A stretch of 64,000 nucleotides of DNA from Hemileia vastatrix (Eukaryota; Basidiomycota; Pucciniomycetes; Pucciniales; Zaghouaniaceae): assembly GCA_030280995.1 (NCBI GenBank), contig JASXTE010000001.1, positions 10,821,001 to 10,885,000 of the forward strand, in the 5' to 3' direction. A model generated the notes under the pieces. It saw only the letters and a list, made by a program, of their open reading frames with translations. It was not told the DNA's origin and did no database searches. Each line of letters begins with the position of its first letter. Position 1 is the stretch's first letter. The position numbers and the translations under genes were made by a program. Below, piece after piece: positions 10,538 to 21,157 of the stretch.

Positions 10538-11797
10538 TTAAAATTGCGTTGAAAAATGTTGGAGTGTTATTGGAAGAATTTTTGCCCTTATACTAGTTGA
10601 TTGAGAAATAGAAGTGTTGGATATAGTCGGAGGTGAATCAACTTGTTCATCTTCATACAGCTCTAACCATTGATCTTTGAGGTCAGCAAGTAGGTTATGA
10701 AGTATAGTGCAACACAGAATCCAGTTGATCACCACCTCCATTTCAGATTTATTTCTAAGAGGACTTCTTAATTCCCTTAAACTAGAAAAACGGCCTTTCA
10801 AGATTCCAATAGAATGTTCAATACGGACTCTTGACTTTGCCAAATGATTGTTGAATTTGGCATTTTGACTGTCTTCTGAAGCTGCTCCCCGAAAAGCAGG
10901 AAGTACATACTTTCTATTCACATAAGCAGAATCTGCAAGAAGATACTGATCTTCATCAAAGAATTTTTCAGGTTCATTTGAAATATGCATTCTTTGGAAG
11001 ACGTAGGAGTCATGACATGAGCCAGGATAGCCAGCGAAGAATGATATAAATTTTTTGTTTACGTCACATATAAGCTGAACGTTAATTGAATATCTATAAA
11101 GAAGATATATTTGTTTGTGTTAGTTTCAAGGAGGATGAAAGGAGTTAAAAATCATCTACCTCTTTTTACGGTCAAAGTAATTGTTTCCACCTTGAGCAGG
11201 TTTCTGGCTCAAAGGAATAGTAGTACCATCAACAAAACCAATACATCCTGGAAAGCCCTCTGCTTGCATAACCTGAGATGATTCAAGTCGCTCTTCTTTT
11301 GTTGGCCAGGTGAGAAGTTGAGATTCCAAGGAGTTGATGGCAGTGATACATCGTTTGGTATAAGTGTTAACTGAACCATACCCTAAATCAAAGACATTTT
11401 CTAAACATTTCAAAGCGGCTCCATTACCATTTGAACCCAAACAACATAGTGTGATTGCCAATTGAATAGAAGGATGTTGTTGTTCTTTTTGAGAATTATT
11501 GTGAAATATGGGATGATCCTGAATAAGCTCAAGCAATTTAAGGAAACATTACTGAGAAGTCCTGAACAGCTGTCTAAAACTGGGTGTAGATAGGTTAAGA
11601 AGTGTTTGGATGGTGTACTTGGGGGTATGAAGTACTTGAGGCTTTCTGGGAAGAAGGTAACGTTTCCTGGCCATTTTTGATAAAACAACAAAATCTTCTT
11701 CTAGATCAGAATCGGAATCAGAGTCCAAGAGCAGTTCAAGAGCCATGAAAGTCATTGCTTTGTGTAATTTATCAAGATTTGAAAGTGAGGAAGGCAT
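10538..11797 (-). pseudogene. Harbinger-like DDE transposase, element A (one nonsense codon)
   Basis: Exons 11797-11160 and 11093-10538 around a 66-bp intron (GTAGAT...TATAG), 398 codons. Landmarks of the DDE_Tnp_4/Harbinger family: VDGTTIPLSQKP (first Asp), PGSCHDSYVFQR, LLADSAYVNRKYVLPAFRG (second Asp), and RVRIEHSIGILKGRF (Glu). All three catalytic acids are present. A TAA stop at codon 83 (11549-11551) interrupts the frame. Copy B has a sense Asn-Ser pair there, so the stop is derived, yet it is shared by copy F (40893-40895). The element may therefore depend on another transposase, stop readthrough or an alternative start. The transposase would bind the TIRs and cut and join the element in the nucleus. 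Confidence 0.85.
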
Positions 11798-11879
11798 GAC
11801 TCTTATATGATATGATATGAAGATGTAAGTGATGTACGATGTTTTGAGTTATGAAGTGTTATGCTGCGGAGTGCTGCGT

Positions 11880-12068
11880 ATGAATGGGATGATGCTGACA
11901 AATCAGTGAAATGGGACTTGATGGTGAAATCAGCACTTTTGGTTGAGAAAGTGCGGATTTGAGTGAAATAAGTGACTTATTTCATTTTGAAATCCACTAG
12001 TATTGGGGCTAGTGTGTTTTGGAAATCCGCACTTATTTAAGTGCGGATTTTCCAGAACTGACACCCCC
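11880..12068 (-). repeat. right terminal inverted repeat and subterminal array of element A
   Basis: Mirror of the left end. GAAATCAGCACTTTTGG, GAAAGTGCGGATTTG and AATCCGCACTTATTTAAGTG precede the terminal CCAGAACTGACACCCCC. The inner 28 bp form a near-perfect palindrome of the AAATCCGCACTTA word. TA follows at 12069. Confidence 0.85.
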
Positions 12069-12214
12069 TATTCTATCCATTTAAAACCACTTCCCATCTC
12101 ATCTGTTTGTTTCTTCTTCTTTACATTTTCAAATATCTCAACCAGCCTTGTCATCATAGATCTTCTCAAAGGCAGGCTTCCCCCAGTTGTTCATCAAATC
12201 CATTACTCCCTCTT

Positions 12215-13560
12215 TCCCCCGCTCAGCTTAGAAATCAAAGACTGTTCAACTAAAAAAAGATGATCATCTCATACTTATCAACTGGCTAAAAATAAAAACT
12301 AATTATGATTCTTGTTTTGATACTGAGAATGCAACTAAAGTAGGACAGCCCCCTGCACCAAAAGGCAATGGCTATCTTCTAATGGAAAATGAATTATGAA
12401 ATAAGACAAAGGAAAGGATAGACCTTTTACCTAAAAAGATGTTTGAAAGCTTCAAGTATTATTGAGCCAAATACCAGAAGGCAAAGACTCTTTCATTTTC
12501 TACTGGGTTTGGTATTAAGGACATCAATATCAGTAAGGGTATAAAATACATAGATGATAAACTTGATTCTTTATGTTCTTACTTTAAAGAGATGGATGCT
12601 ATTTTTGGAGATCAAACTGATGTTAATCTTGCCAACAAGTTGGATGGGGAAGATCCTATCTCCAAACATGATGTCAAATTAAATCTTTTCCCATCCTCTT
12701 CCTCCACTCAAGCCTCCCCTGTTCTAATTTTAACAAATATAGATAGCTTTCCAATAGATCCTTATGGTGATATAAACCAATGTGATACTACTCCAGTAAG
12801 TTTATATTTCTTGTCTAGTTGTTTTATTTTTTTATTTCTAAAAAGGCTTATGAGAGAGCCCAGGATCCTCATGCAGGTGAGTCTGAAGCTAGCATCAATG
12901 ATGAAGAGGAAAATTTTATCACCAAAAAAAAGCGAAGACCATCAACTACTTTAAATTTCAATAGTCATAGAAATCAAAACAGAGATAGTTTTTCCCAAAC
13001 CCCTTTTTCTTCCATTGGTGATTTTCTGGAGAAATGTGAATCTGGTAAGTGATAGCATACCTCTTAATAATTAAGTGAGCTTTTCTTTTCTTTTGTCTAT
13101 ATTCCTTTTCACTCTAGGTAAAGTTGAAGTTGCAAGAGATACTCTCAACTTTCAAAGGAAAAAATACAAGCTCTCTTTAAAAAGGGATGATAGGGCACAA
13201 AACTTGGAGGAGAAGAAATTTGAGCATTCTTTAAAGAGGGATGAGAGGGCACATGACTTGGAGGAGAAGAAATTTGTGCCTTGTTTACTGAGGGATGGGA
13301 GGGTACAAGACTTGGAGGAGAATAAATTTGAGCTTTCTCTAAAGAGGGATGAGAGGGCACATGACTTGGAGGAGTAGAAATTCGAGATAAAGAAAGAGGA
13401 GAAGGCTCTTGAGTAAAATTTCCTATTAGATCAAATGAAACTCAAGTATCAAACTGAAGATGGTTCAAAAAAGAAAGATTTCTTGAGAGAATGTGTTAAA
13501 GCTAATAGATCTATTGAGGAAAATGAACGCTTAATGAAAATGTTTATAACTAGTTTTTTT
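12215..13560 (+). pseudogene. SANT/Myb-like transposon protein, copy B
   Basis: Same exon plan as the intact gene at 5894-7208. The domain exon (about 12250-12797) is interrupted by TGA codons in the ENEL-x-NKTK and KYY-x-AKYQ blocks, where Trp or another residue is expected. It then runs through FGIKDINISKGIKYIDDKL to an acidic Ser-rich stretch. A middle exon (about 12840-13044) and a last exon after CTCTAG (from 13119) follow. The last exon encodes four tandem 18-residue coiled-coil repeats of the type SLKRDERAHDLEEKKF at 13160-13380, against one in element A; the fourth ends in a TAG. Confidence 0.75.
13160..13385 (+). repeat. four tandem 54-bp coiled-coil repeats
   Basis: Four in-frame 54-bp units encode 18-residue repeats: the core is leucine, two or three basic residues, ER, then A-x-DLEEKKFE. 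Element A has one such unit, copy C about two and copy B four, so the coiled coil has lengthened by unit duplication. Confidence 0.8.
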
Positions 13561-14169
13561 TATTACTTTTAGAAAGTTTTCTTGATAGAATGTATTAAAG
13601 CTAATAATCAATCCTTGGAAGACACTCCTCACTGATATGTGAAAAATTTTATTGCAACATTAAAATGCCAAAATTCAGTTACAAGCCAATGATTTGAAAA
13701 TGATCTATGTCAAAAAAATTTTTTTGGAAATACCCTCCCCTGCTATTTACTATAACAGGGGGTGGGGATCACCATTTTTTTTCCAAGTCAGAAAATAATT
13801 TATGACAAAAAAAATGGAAAGAACCCCCCCTGTGTTTTATTGAAGTAGGGAATAGATTGCCAAAATTTATGTTCATTGCATAAATTAACATGAAAACAAG
13901 TCTTATAAAATAATTAACAAACCTAAATTAATGACAATACAAGTAAAAATGTGAGTGGAAACTTTCTGTGACCGAATTCAATGAAATCAGACACAAATGT
14001 ATACATGAGCCTCATGAGAAAAACATATTTCCTCATTATTACTTTTATATGACACATGGCCAATGGCTCATTAATTTAGGTAAGTAGATTGTCATATATG
14101 ACTTGTAAAATTTTAATTCATGAAATAAAAATAAAATTTGACAACTTATATTACACCCCATACTTTTTC

Positions 14170-15386
14170 TTTCTACCTAATTTTTTTTGTTTTACCTCAC
14201 CTTTTTCTCTTACCTTATTAATTCTATTGAACAGCTCCCTGTTGATTTGAAATGAACATCCAAAATCTGTGAATTCTTCACAGGATTTAAAGCCAGGTGT
14301 TGCTTTAGTTGTCTGGGGATTGTGAAGATTTAAATACCAGATTGCTGCAATTATTCCATTTCCTGTTCCAAATTCAATAATGCATCATTGGTCTTGAAAG
14401 TATAGACCATGGCCTTTTGTAGATGTGGAGGGTGAGGGGATAGGAAGACCAGTTTTTGGATTAATATATGAGAAAATTCCAAATGTGAGTGAGTTGAGAT
14501 TGTTTTTATCCATGTGAATTTCGTTATAAAATCCAAAAAAGTCTACCATGACATTAGAAGCAAAAATATCATAATCAAAAAGTTTTATACATTCTGAATC
14601 TGTCCAATTATGGATTCTAAACTGTTTTTCCAATTTATGATTAGATTCAAAAGCATATTGACATATATTCTTTAATTGATGAGCTAAAAAATGGTTGAAT
14701 GTTGACAAGGAGTCCCTTTTTTTTAAATCTTCTTTCATTTCTTGGGCAGTAAGATCTTGGACTAACAAATAAATACCTGTAGAAAAAATAATAAACTTTT
14801 TTATATTCATTCATCTATAAATAAACTTACCCAGTGAAAAACCTTTGACATATCCTGGTCTCCAACCAATACCTTACATTAAACCTCCAAGAATATTTTT
14901 TTTTGATAAAGGTTGACAAGCTAAGGCCATTTGATACAAAGTCAATATAAGATGTGATAAATTTCAAAATGTTACATTCATATTTTCTTCAAATGAGTGA
15001 ATCTCAAAAATAAATTGAGGTTTGAAAAAATTAGAAACAACATCAATTTTTTTTTATTTCCAGTATTATCTTCTTCATTGTTACTTGACTTTATTTTTCT
15101 ATCAGTTATAGGCTCATGAAAAAAATTTATATTTTCAGGTAGTTTTTTTGGATAAGTTTTTTTTGTAAGAATCTAGTTTTGAAGTAACTGAAGCCAGTTG
15201 AACTGCCAATAAATTTGGAACAAAATTGTTTTTCTCTTATGTAATTTCTACTGTGACCAGGGTTTGAAAGAGATGATATTGAAGAAAGTGAAGAAAGAGA
15301 AGATGTAGATATTAAGGTAAGTAAAAAAAGGGATGAGTTAGAGGAAGAAATTTATTTATTTTTAGATGAGTCTAGATTCTCAGTCA
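14170..15386 (-). pseudogene. Tet-like 2OG-Fe(II) oxygenase remnant, copy B
   Basis: Diverged homologue of the gene at 7916-9103. The start is near 15386 (MTENLDSS), with stops soon after. A clear intron, GTAAGT...CTACAG, lies at about 14776-14833, at the same position as in copy A. The catalytic part keeps the HxD site in EIHMDKNN, then FSYINPKTGLPIPSPS and GHGLYFQDQ, then a stop. The distal His of A (NHQTT) is Pro here (NPQTT), so a key iron ligand is lost as well. The gene is dead, but it shows that the oxygenase was already part of the family before A and B diverged. Confidence 0.78.
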
Positions 15387-15989
15387 TTTTTTTCTAAAAA
15401 AAAAGAAAAATATCAATATAAAAGAGAAAATTAAACAAAATTGGATGAGAGTTATCTAAAAAGCTCTCCTCAAATTACCTGAAAGAAATAGTCTTAAAAA
15501 TTGCCAAACAAGAGTCCCAAAAGTTCAACAAAAGAGCCCCAAAAGTTACCAAAAAATAGTCCCAAAAGTGCCCAAAAAGTGTTCCAAAAGTTTTCAAAAA
15601 AGTGTTCCAAAACTCTCGTAAAGTTGTTTCAAAATTATCAAAAAAAATTGTCCTGAAAGTCCCCTAAAACCTCCTTAAAAATAGCCAGAAAAGTGCCAAA
15701 AGGTTTCCAAAGTCCTTGAAAAAAATGATAAAAAAATGATAAACAAAAAATTAAACCAAAAAAAAATTTTTTTTATCTGAAAATTTTTTCCCAAAAATTA
15801 AAATCAAAATTATAAAGACACCAAATTAATTTTTATTCAGCTTGAACTGTAAAAAAAATTTTTTATAATATTCTGTAAAAAAAAAAAATCAAAAAAAAAA
15901 AATAATGGTAATAAAAATAATAAATATTTTCTTTTACAAACTCCCATATTTACCCTCCATGTCTGCCTCATTTCACTCTCTTTAGTATC

Positions 15990-16570
15990 CTCAAACCCCC
16001 CTCCCCCTTCTTGATCTCCTCAAAATCCCCTTACCCCCCTTTTTCACCAGTTCCTCCTCCCTTTTCCCACCTTGAGGTGCCTTTTTCCCCCTTCAGGTAC
16101 CTCTTTTCCCCCCTTCCCCCCCCCCCCCTCATCCCCCTCTCCCCTCTACTGCTTCCCCCCCTCATCCCCCTACCCATTATTCCTTTCCCCCCCCCCTCCC
16201 CCCCTCCCCCCTTCTCCCCTCCACTATTTAAATTGCTTCTCCCCATAGGTAGATACCTAAACAAATTGCTAAGAAATTCATTTGGGGATAAAAGGGGGGT
16301 GGAGGGGGGGAAAGGGATAAGGGGGGGAGGGGGGAGGAGGGAGAGGGGGGGAGAGGGGGGAGAGGGGGGAGAGGGGGGAGAGGGGGGAGAGGGGGGAGAG
16401 GGGGGAGAGGGGGAAGATGAGTGAGGCGGCCTAAAGGGGGTATAAGGGGCCTAAAGAGGTCAAAAAATGAATTCCTAAAGGGGATAAAAGGGGGGAAAGG
16501 TGAGGAATGAGGGGTGAGAAAGAGAATAAGGGGGGAAAGGGGGGATTGAGGCTGTCAAGAAGGGGGAAAA
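15990..16570. repeat. C-rich/G-rich inverted block with GAGAGGGGG repeats, copy B
   Basis: About 15990-16230 is C-rich (long CCCCC runs) and about 16290-16570 is G-rich. The latter includes a tandem run of a nine- to eleven-base unit of the form GAGAGGGGGG near 16340-16412. This corresponds in position and symmetry to the block at 9320-10110 but shares little exact sequence. Frames through it encode only Pro- or Gly-rich low complexity. Confidence 0.75.
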
Positions 16571-17169
16571 GGAGGGGAAAAGATGACAAGAGAGAAAAAA
16601 GGGAGAGAAAAAACAAAAAAAAATTAGTTTAAACTTGAAAAAAAGTAAATGAAGCACTTAAAAATAAAAATAAAAACAAAAACAAAAACAAAAACAAAAT
16701 AAAGCAAAAAAAAAAATGATTAGCAAATAAAAATTCAATAAAAATGAAAAAAAGACTTACCTGGTGAGATGAGTTAAAAAAAAATAGAACCTAAATATTT
16801 GAGGTATGTTTGAGGAGAGGAGGAAAAGGATATGAGTGAAGAATGAAAAAAAGAAACACTGAAAAAATATGAGATTTCAAAAAATATGTGATTTTCATGT
16901 TGAGCTGGTGAAAGAAAACCAATGAGACATCCAAAAAAAAGATATTCACCGTAAATTCAAAAAAATGAATATGCAACAAACAAAAATACCAAGCCAAGTG
17001 AATAAAGGATACAAAGTGGACATTTGGGGAGTATGAATACAAAAAATTAAAAGGGTTGCATGTCAAAATGGTGGAGGGAGATTGGCATAATGACAGAGCG
17101 TATGCTGTTTGAATGAATATTTTTTGATTCAAGGGAGGGGAGAGCTGGTTCTTGTTCAGGATCCTCTTC

Positions 17170-18309
17170 TTAATAATGATCATTCCACTCATCCTTTAAA
17201 TCAGCTAGGATTTTGTGGAGTATAATGCAACTCATTATCCAATGATTTGCAGTTTTCATTTCCTTTTTTTTAAAAAATTGGATTCTGAGTTCCTGGAGAC
17301 TAGAAAATATTCCCTTTAAAATCCAAATAACATGTTCAATCTGTACATTTGATTGGGCAAGGTGATAATTAAAGGTGGTTTGGGGGTCATTTTTTAAGGT
17401 TACACCACGGAAAGCAGGTATAATGTACTTTCCACTTTCATATGCAAAGTCTTTAAGGAGGTACTGAGATTCATCAAAGTATGAGTCAGGACTTTGAGAA
17501 ATCCTCATTCTTTGGAAGACAGAAGAGTCATGACATGAGCCAGGGAAGCCACTATGAATAGAAATAAACTTTTTGTTGACATCACAGACAAGTTGAATGG
17601 CAATAGAGTATCTACAAAGAATATAAAAAGTTAGTTTATGAAAGATGTGAAGTTGGAGAGCATTTTGAAGAAACCTTTTTTTGTTATCAAAATAATGGCT
17701 TCCATCATGAGCAGGCTTTTGACTCAAAGGTATAGTTTTACCATCAACAGAACCTACACATCCAGGGAAACATTTGGCTTGCATTACTTGAGAGGATTCA
17801 AGTCGCTGTTGTGGAGTTGGCCAAGAAAGTTTTTGAGACTTGAGAGAAAGGATAGCAATCATGCAGTGCTTGGTGTATAATATGATGGTAGCATATCCTA
17901 TGGTAAAGATATTATCTAGATGTCTTACAGCAGGACCATTTCCATTTGAACCAAAGCAACATAGTGCAAAAGCAAGTTGAAAGGCAGGATCACACTGTTT
18001 GTTATGGGAATTATTATGGAAGATAGGATGATTGGAGATTAGTTAACAAAGTTTGAAAAAAGAATTATGAAAAGTTTGAAATAGTTGAGTGAAGTTTAGT
18101 TGAGGAATGTTGAGAATGGAGTGGAGATCATATCTGAGATCATGATAAAGATTTGGCCCCCTTGGGATGATGTAACACTTTTTGAAAAGATAATACATAT
18201 AAGCTAAAGTGTCTTCCAAAACAGAGTCAGAAACAGAGTCAGTGGCTAAAACTAAAGTGATAGCATTCATAGCTGTGTGAAGTCTCTTCCTAGTAGAGAG
18301 GTGCTTCAT
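17170..18309 (-). pseudogene. Harbinger-like DDE transposase, copy B
   Basis: Exons 18309-17675 and 17611-17170 with a 63-bp intron (GTTTCT...TGTAG) at the same place as in element A; the frame is 359 codons. Family landmarks: VDGKTIPLSQKP, PGSCHDSSVFQRM, LLKDFAYESGKYIIPAFRG and VQIEHVIWILKG, so the catalytic D, D and E are present. An in-frame TAA follows FFKLC at 18043-18045, a different place from the nonsense codon of A and F. The protein is clearly diverged from A's, which marks B as a separate sub-family. Confidence 0.82.
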
Positions 18310-18579
18310 TATTTTCGTTAAAAAAGGTTGTTGGTAGATGGTTTAGGTGATGAGTGGGAAGTGAGAATTTGCCACCAAATGAGCAGGTGGGGTGTGTAGA
18401 TAGAAAAAAAAGGTAATGTGTTCACCACCAAAATTAAGTATCATAGAGTGAGGAGATACTTAAGGATGGCATCAGAAATTATAAGTCATGTGAATTTCTT
18501 AAAAATCCATCATGGATGTGATGAGTTTGGGATTAGGAATTAGGAATGGAAATTGGGGTATAAGAGGCGGGATAATGCA

Positions 18580-18708
18580 TTATTGTGGATTCCTTATCCA
18601 CTAGCCCTGGGAATAGTGGATAAGAATCTTCCGCAATTAATAATTTCTGATCCCTAGAAAAAAAATTCCTTATCCCTAATTGTGGATCCCTGATAATTAA
18701 TACCCCCC
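18580..18708 (-). repeat. right terminus of copy B with hairpin
   Basis: CTTATCCACTA (18593-18603) and TAGTGGATAAG (18614-18624) form a perfect 11-bp hairpin. It is followed by GCAATTAATAATT and the terminal TACCCCCC. This is the family-2 version of the folded terminus seen in family 1. Confidence 0.7.
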
Positions 18709-18710
18709 TA

Positions 18711-20419
18711 ATGTTGATACCCCATATTATGATAGTTTAATGAATATTTACTTTCAAAAATAATATTAAAAAATAAAAGAAAGGAAATTTTTGTGATTTT
18801 TTCATGTGCACAGGATGATGCCATGACAAATCCCCATTAACTATGCACTGAAAAATCAAATTGAATATAAATTAGGCATAGATATAGAATATACATCACT
18901 TTAATCAAACTGGGCTCAACTGATGTTCAATTTGATTCTCAAGATCAGCTCATGCAAGGATAAAATATAGTTACATCTGGGTTCACTCAACAAAAAAGCA
19001 TTCATTCTAAATATTTTTTCAAACAGTTTCCTGAAAGTCTCTCAGCCATTTTAAACAGAGAAGACTGTAGCATTTCACTCTCCATTTTCTTATGAGAATG
19101 GTGGTATGACTTAAGAGTATTTAAATTGAATAAAACATGATGTCATTGCTAGCAAAAGGGGACAACATTAAACTTTCCAAGTAAAAAAAGCATCTTTTGC
19201 ATTGTGAAAATCTTGTATTTATTAGTAACTTGTTTATGAAAGGTACTCTTTAAAATTATTTTCTGGGTTGAGAATGAAGCATTCTGAAGTTTAATAAGTG
19301 TCAGATAGTTTCCAATTATTTATGTAACAAAATATGACTACTTCAGGAATCTAAACCTTTCAAATTAGTATCTGAACTTTATCTTCCTGTTCCAGGGTGA
19401 AGCAAGGAAAAAAAATATTTAGCTGTGTGTCAATAAAAACCAGAATACTTGTGAGTAGTACCTGTGTTTCCAGTAAGAAAGAAGAATTTAACTTGGATTT
19501 GGTGACCAGAAGAATATTCATGAGGTGTTAGTTTTATTGGTGTATATGATTTCTGAAGCTCTGATACATTAGGCTGAATTAGATGAGATACAGTGTTTAT
19601 GTTGTGAAGGATAAGGCCAGGATCTAGCCTCAGTACAAAAAAAGATAGGGTACTTCATTCTGCATATTAAGGGGGGAGGTTGAGGCAGTTCATTTTAATA
19701 ATAACAATGGTGAATTGTTTAGTCACCATTTTATTACCCAGGGTATGGAAAAAGTCTATAAATTAAAATATATAGTGGTCAAAAATTACCTTTGACAGTG
19801 ATACCTTTCTTCCAAAGTTCCCTATGCTAATCCTTGCTGGATATAAATCATTTCATTAGAATCACTACATGTAACCGCATATTTCCAATGTGCTCTATAT
19901 ATTTCTCAATTCCTGGAAGTTATAGAGTCCATCCTTTACATTAATTCATATTTTAAATTATAAATAAGGAATGAGAAATCAGTAAATTTTGTTCCATACC
20001 ATGCTCTTGGCTGGCCCATATTTTACTTTTGTTGACTGGATTATCATACATGTAAGTATTCTAATGATGATATATCTCAGATTCACAATGTCAGGCCCTT
20101 TCAAATTATTTTGAATTATAAACTAAAGAATTTATTTGGCACTTGTAAAGGTAGAAATTATGGGGGGGGTAGTAGAAAATAATTTATTTTAATTAGAATT
20201 GGAATATCTGCTTGAAATCTGTTTGCAGATCACAGGGGTTAAATCAAAGTGATAGAATAGATTTATAGGTGGAAAGAGCTTTATCCTGGAAATATGTGAC
20301 TCCTTGAGTCTGTTATCACCACATTTTTTTATTTAAGAAAATCAATAAAATTAACAAAACTTTCTGAAAGGAGAATTTAAATATTTAAATTATATTTACA
20401 GCTAGAGTCCGAAAGGCAT
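18711..20419. other. gene-free AT-rich stretch
   Basis: No long frame, tRNA or terminal repeat is recognisable on either strand between copy B and the tRNA gene. It may hold old, unrecognisable transposon sequence. Confidence 0.5.
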
Positions 20420-20527
20420 GGCGGCGTAGCTCAGTTGGTAGAGCACATGCTTAACAATGTCGTTCAATTCGATTAAGCTCGATGTTTGAAGCGCATGCGG
20501 TCCTCGGTTCGAGCCCGGGCGCAGTCA
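20420..20527 (+). tRNA. tRNA-Val (anticodon AAC) with intron
   Basis: Acceptor GGCGGCG pairs with CGCAGTC, with one G-U pair and one G-A mismatch, and the discriminator is A. D arm: GCTC-AGTTGGTA-GAGC. Anticodon stem: CATGC/GCATG. The loop begins TTAACA, placing AAC at positions 34-36. An intron of about 35 nt follows position 37 (roughly ATGTCGTTC to TTTGAAG), ending before the C38 that leads into GCATG. The T arm is CTCGG-TTCGAGC-CCGGG. The internal promoter boxes are TAGCTCAGTTGG and GGTTCGAGC, and TTTTT at about 20536 can end Pol III transcription. The acceptor mismatch leaves some doubt whether it is functional. Confidence 0.85.
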
Positions 20528-20875
20528 AACCTTACTTTTTCCTTTGAGTAGCTTCATAGAAAATTTCATATACTTTTAGTTAAACAAATCTCTCTAACTT
20601 TTTGACCCTCTTTACAAAATAAAATATTACAAAAAAAAAAGTACATTAAATTACTTTTTCCAGGGGGGGGGGGCTAAATTTTTTTCCTTTGCTTTTAAAA
20701 ATGTAAAGAATGAAAAACACTTGCAGAAGTAAAAATAAACAAACAAACCAAAGCAGGAACAAAGAAAATTAATTTAAAATACAAAGATAGTATAATGTTA
20801 TTTCAAACTAAGTGATTGCAAACTTCACTACTGAAAATCAAATAAAAAGATGATAAACTTTAGAATAAAATATCG
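20528..20875. other. spacer, no gene
   Basis: AT-rich spacer between the tRNA and the hypothetical gene. The only notable thing is a run of ten G at about 20664-20673 in otherwise AT-rich DNA. Confidence 0.5.
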
Positions 20876-21157
20876 TCAATCTGTAGTAGGAAAGATACTC
20901 TGTTGACTTTTTTTACGTTTAACCAATTCTTTACGGACATCTGCAAAGTCTCTTTCTTGAGCTTTAAAAGCGCCATGTTTGAGGATGGTTTTGGAAGGTA
21001 AATAAGAATGAGTTTGGGAAGAAGTGACGGAAGAACGAGGCCGATTTTTAGTTTTTTTAATTAGTTCCTCTTTAAGTCTTTTCACCTCATTCTGCCGGGT
21101 TTCAGTCCATTGTCTGGAACCTTTTAGATTTGATGGATTAAAAACAGCACTGCCCAT
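20876..21157 (-). CDS. small hypothetical basic protein
   Basis: A 93-residue frame from the ATG at 21157. It is rich in Lys/Arg and Ser, with a probable helix containing TRQNEVKRLKEELIKKTK and another around RDFADVRKELVKRKK. The frame stays open upstream to 21288, just after a possible splice acceptor (TTATACAG), and encodes plausible sequence there (KSKDHKFCEQYPFKKPT). A longer spliced form with an upstream exon is therefore possible. No membrane segment or signal peptide is seen. It lies 295 bp downstream of the RRG9-like gene on the same strand. I do not recognise the family. Confidence 0.5.
   Translation of the reverse strand: MGSAVFNPSNLKGSRQWTETRQNEVKRLKEELIKKTKNRPRSSVTSSQTHSYLPSKTILKHGAFKAQERDFADVRKELVKRKKSQQSIFPTTD

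Larger units (their letters stand above)
5538..12068 (+). mobile_element. PIF/Harbinger (ISL2EU)-like transposon A carrying a TET-like gene
   Basis: A 6531-bp element bounded by inverted repeats of about 45 bp starting GGGGGTGTCAGTTCTGG, each end flanked by TA (5536-5537 and 12069-12070). Cargo in order: SANT-like gene (+, 5894-7208), Tet-like 2OG-Fe(II) oxygenase (-, 7916-9103), a C-rich/G-rich inverted block (9320-10110), and a DDE transposase (-, 10538-11797). Both ends carry several copies of an AAATCMGCACTT motif. The transposase belongs with Harbinger DDE proteins. The TA flank differs from the 3-bp TWA duplication of classical Harbinger and is nearer to ISL2EU-like elements. Copies B, C, D and F share the ends or the cargo. 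This is the most intact copy, with one nonsense codon in each of the two minus-strand genes. Confidence 0.88.
12071..18708 (+). mobile_element. Harbinger-like element copy B (family 2), left end missing
   Basis: A diverged relative of element A with the same gene order: SANT-like remnant (+), Tet-like remnant (-), C/G-rich block, DDE transposase (-). The right terminus at 18708, read inward, is GGGGGGTATTAATTATC and is followed by TA; it pairs with family-2 left ends such as 59514 (GGGGGGTATGAAATT). The left terminus is absent: homology to copies C and E starts immediately after the right end of element A. A's left flank does not contain the missing part, so a deletion or recombination accompanied or followed A's arrival. 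Confidence 0.82.

Noticed and set aside
13145..13360. Minus-strand Ser/Pro-rich ORF
   Set aside because: Antisense of the 54-bp coiled-coil repeats.
16011..16424. 137-codon Pro/Gly-rich frame
   Set aside because: Produced by the C-rich and G-rich repeats of copy B.
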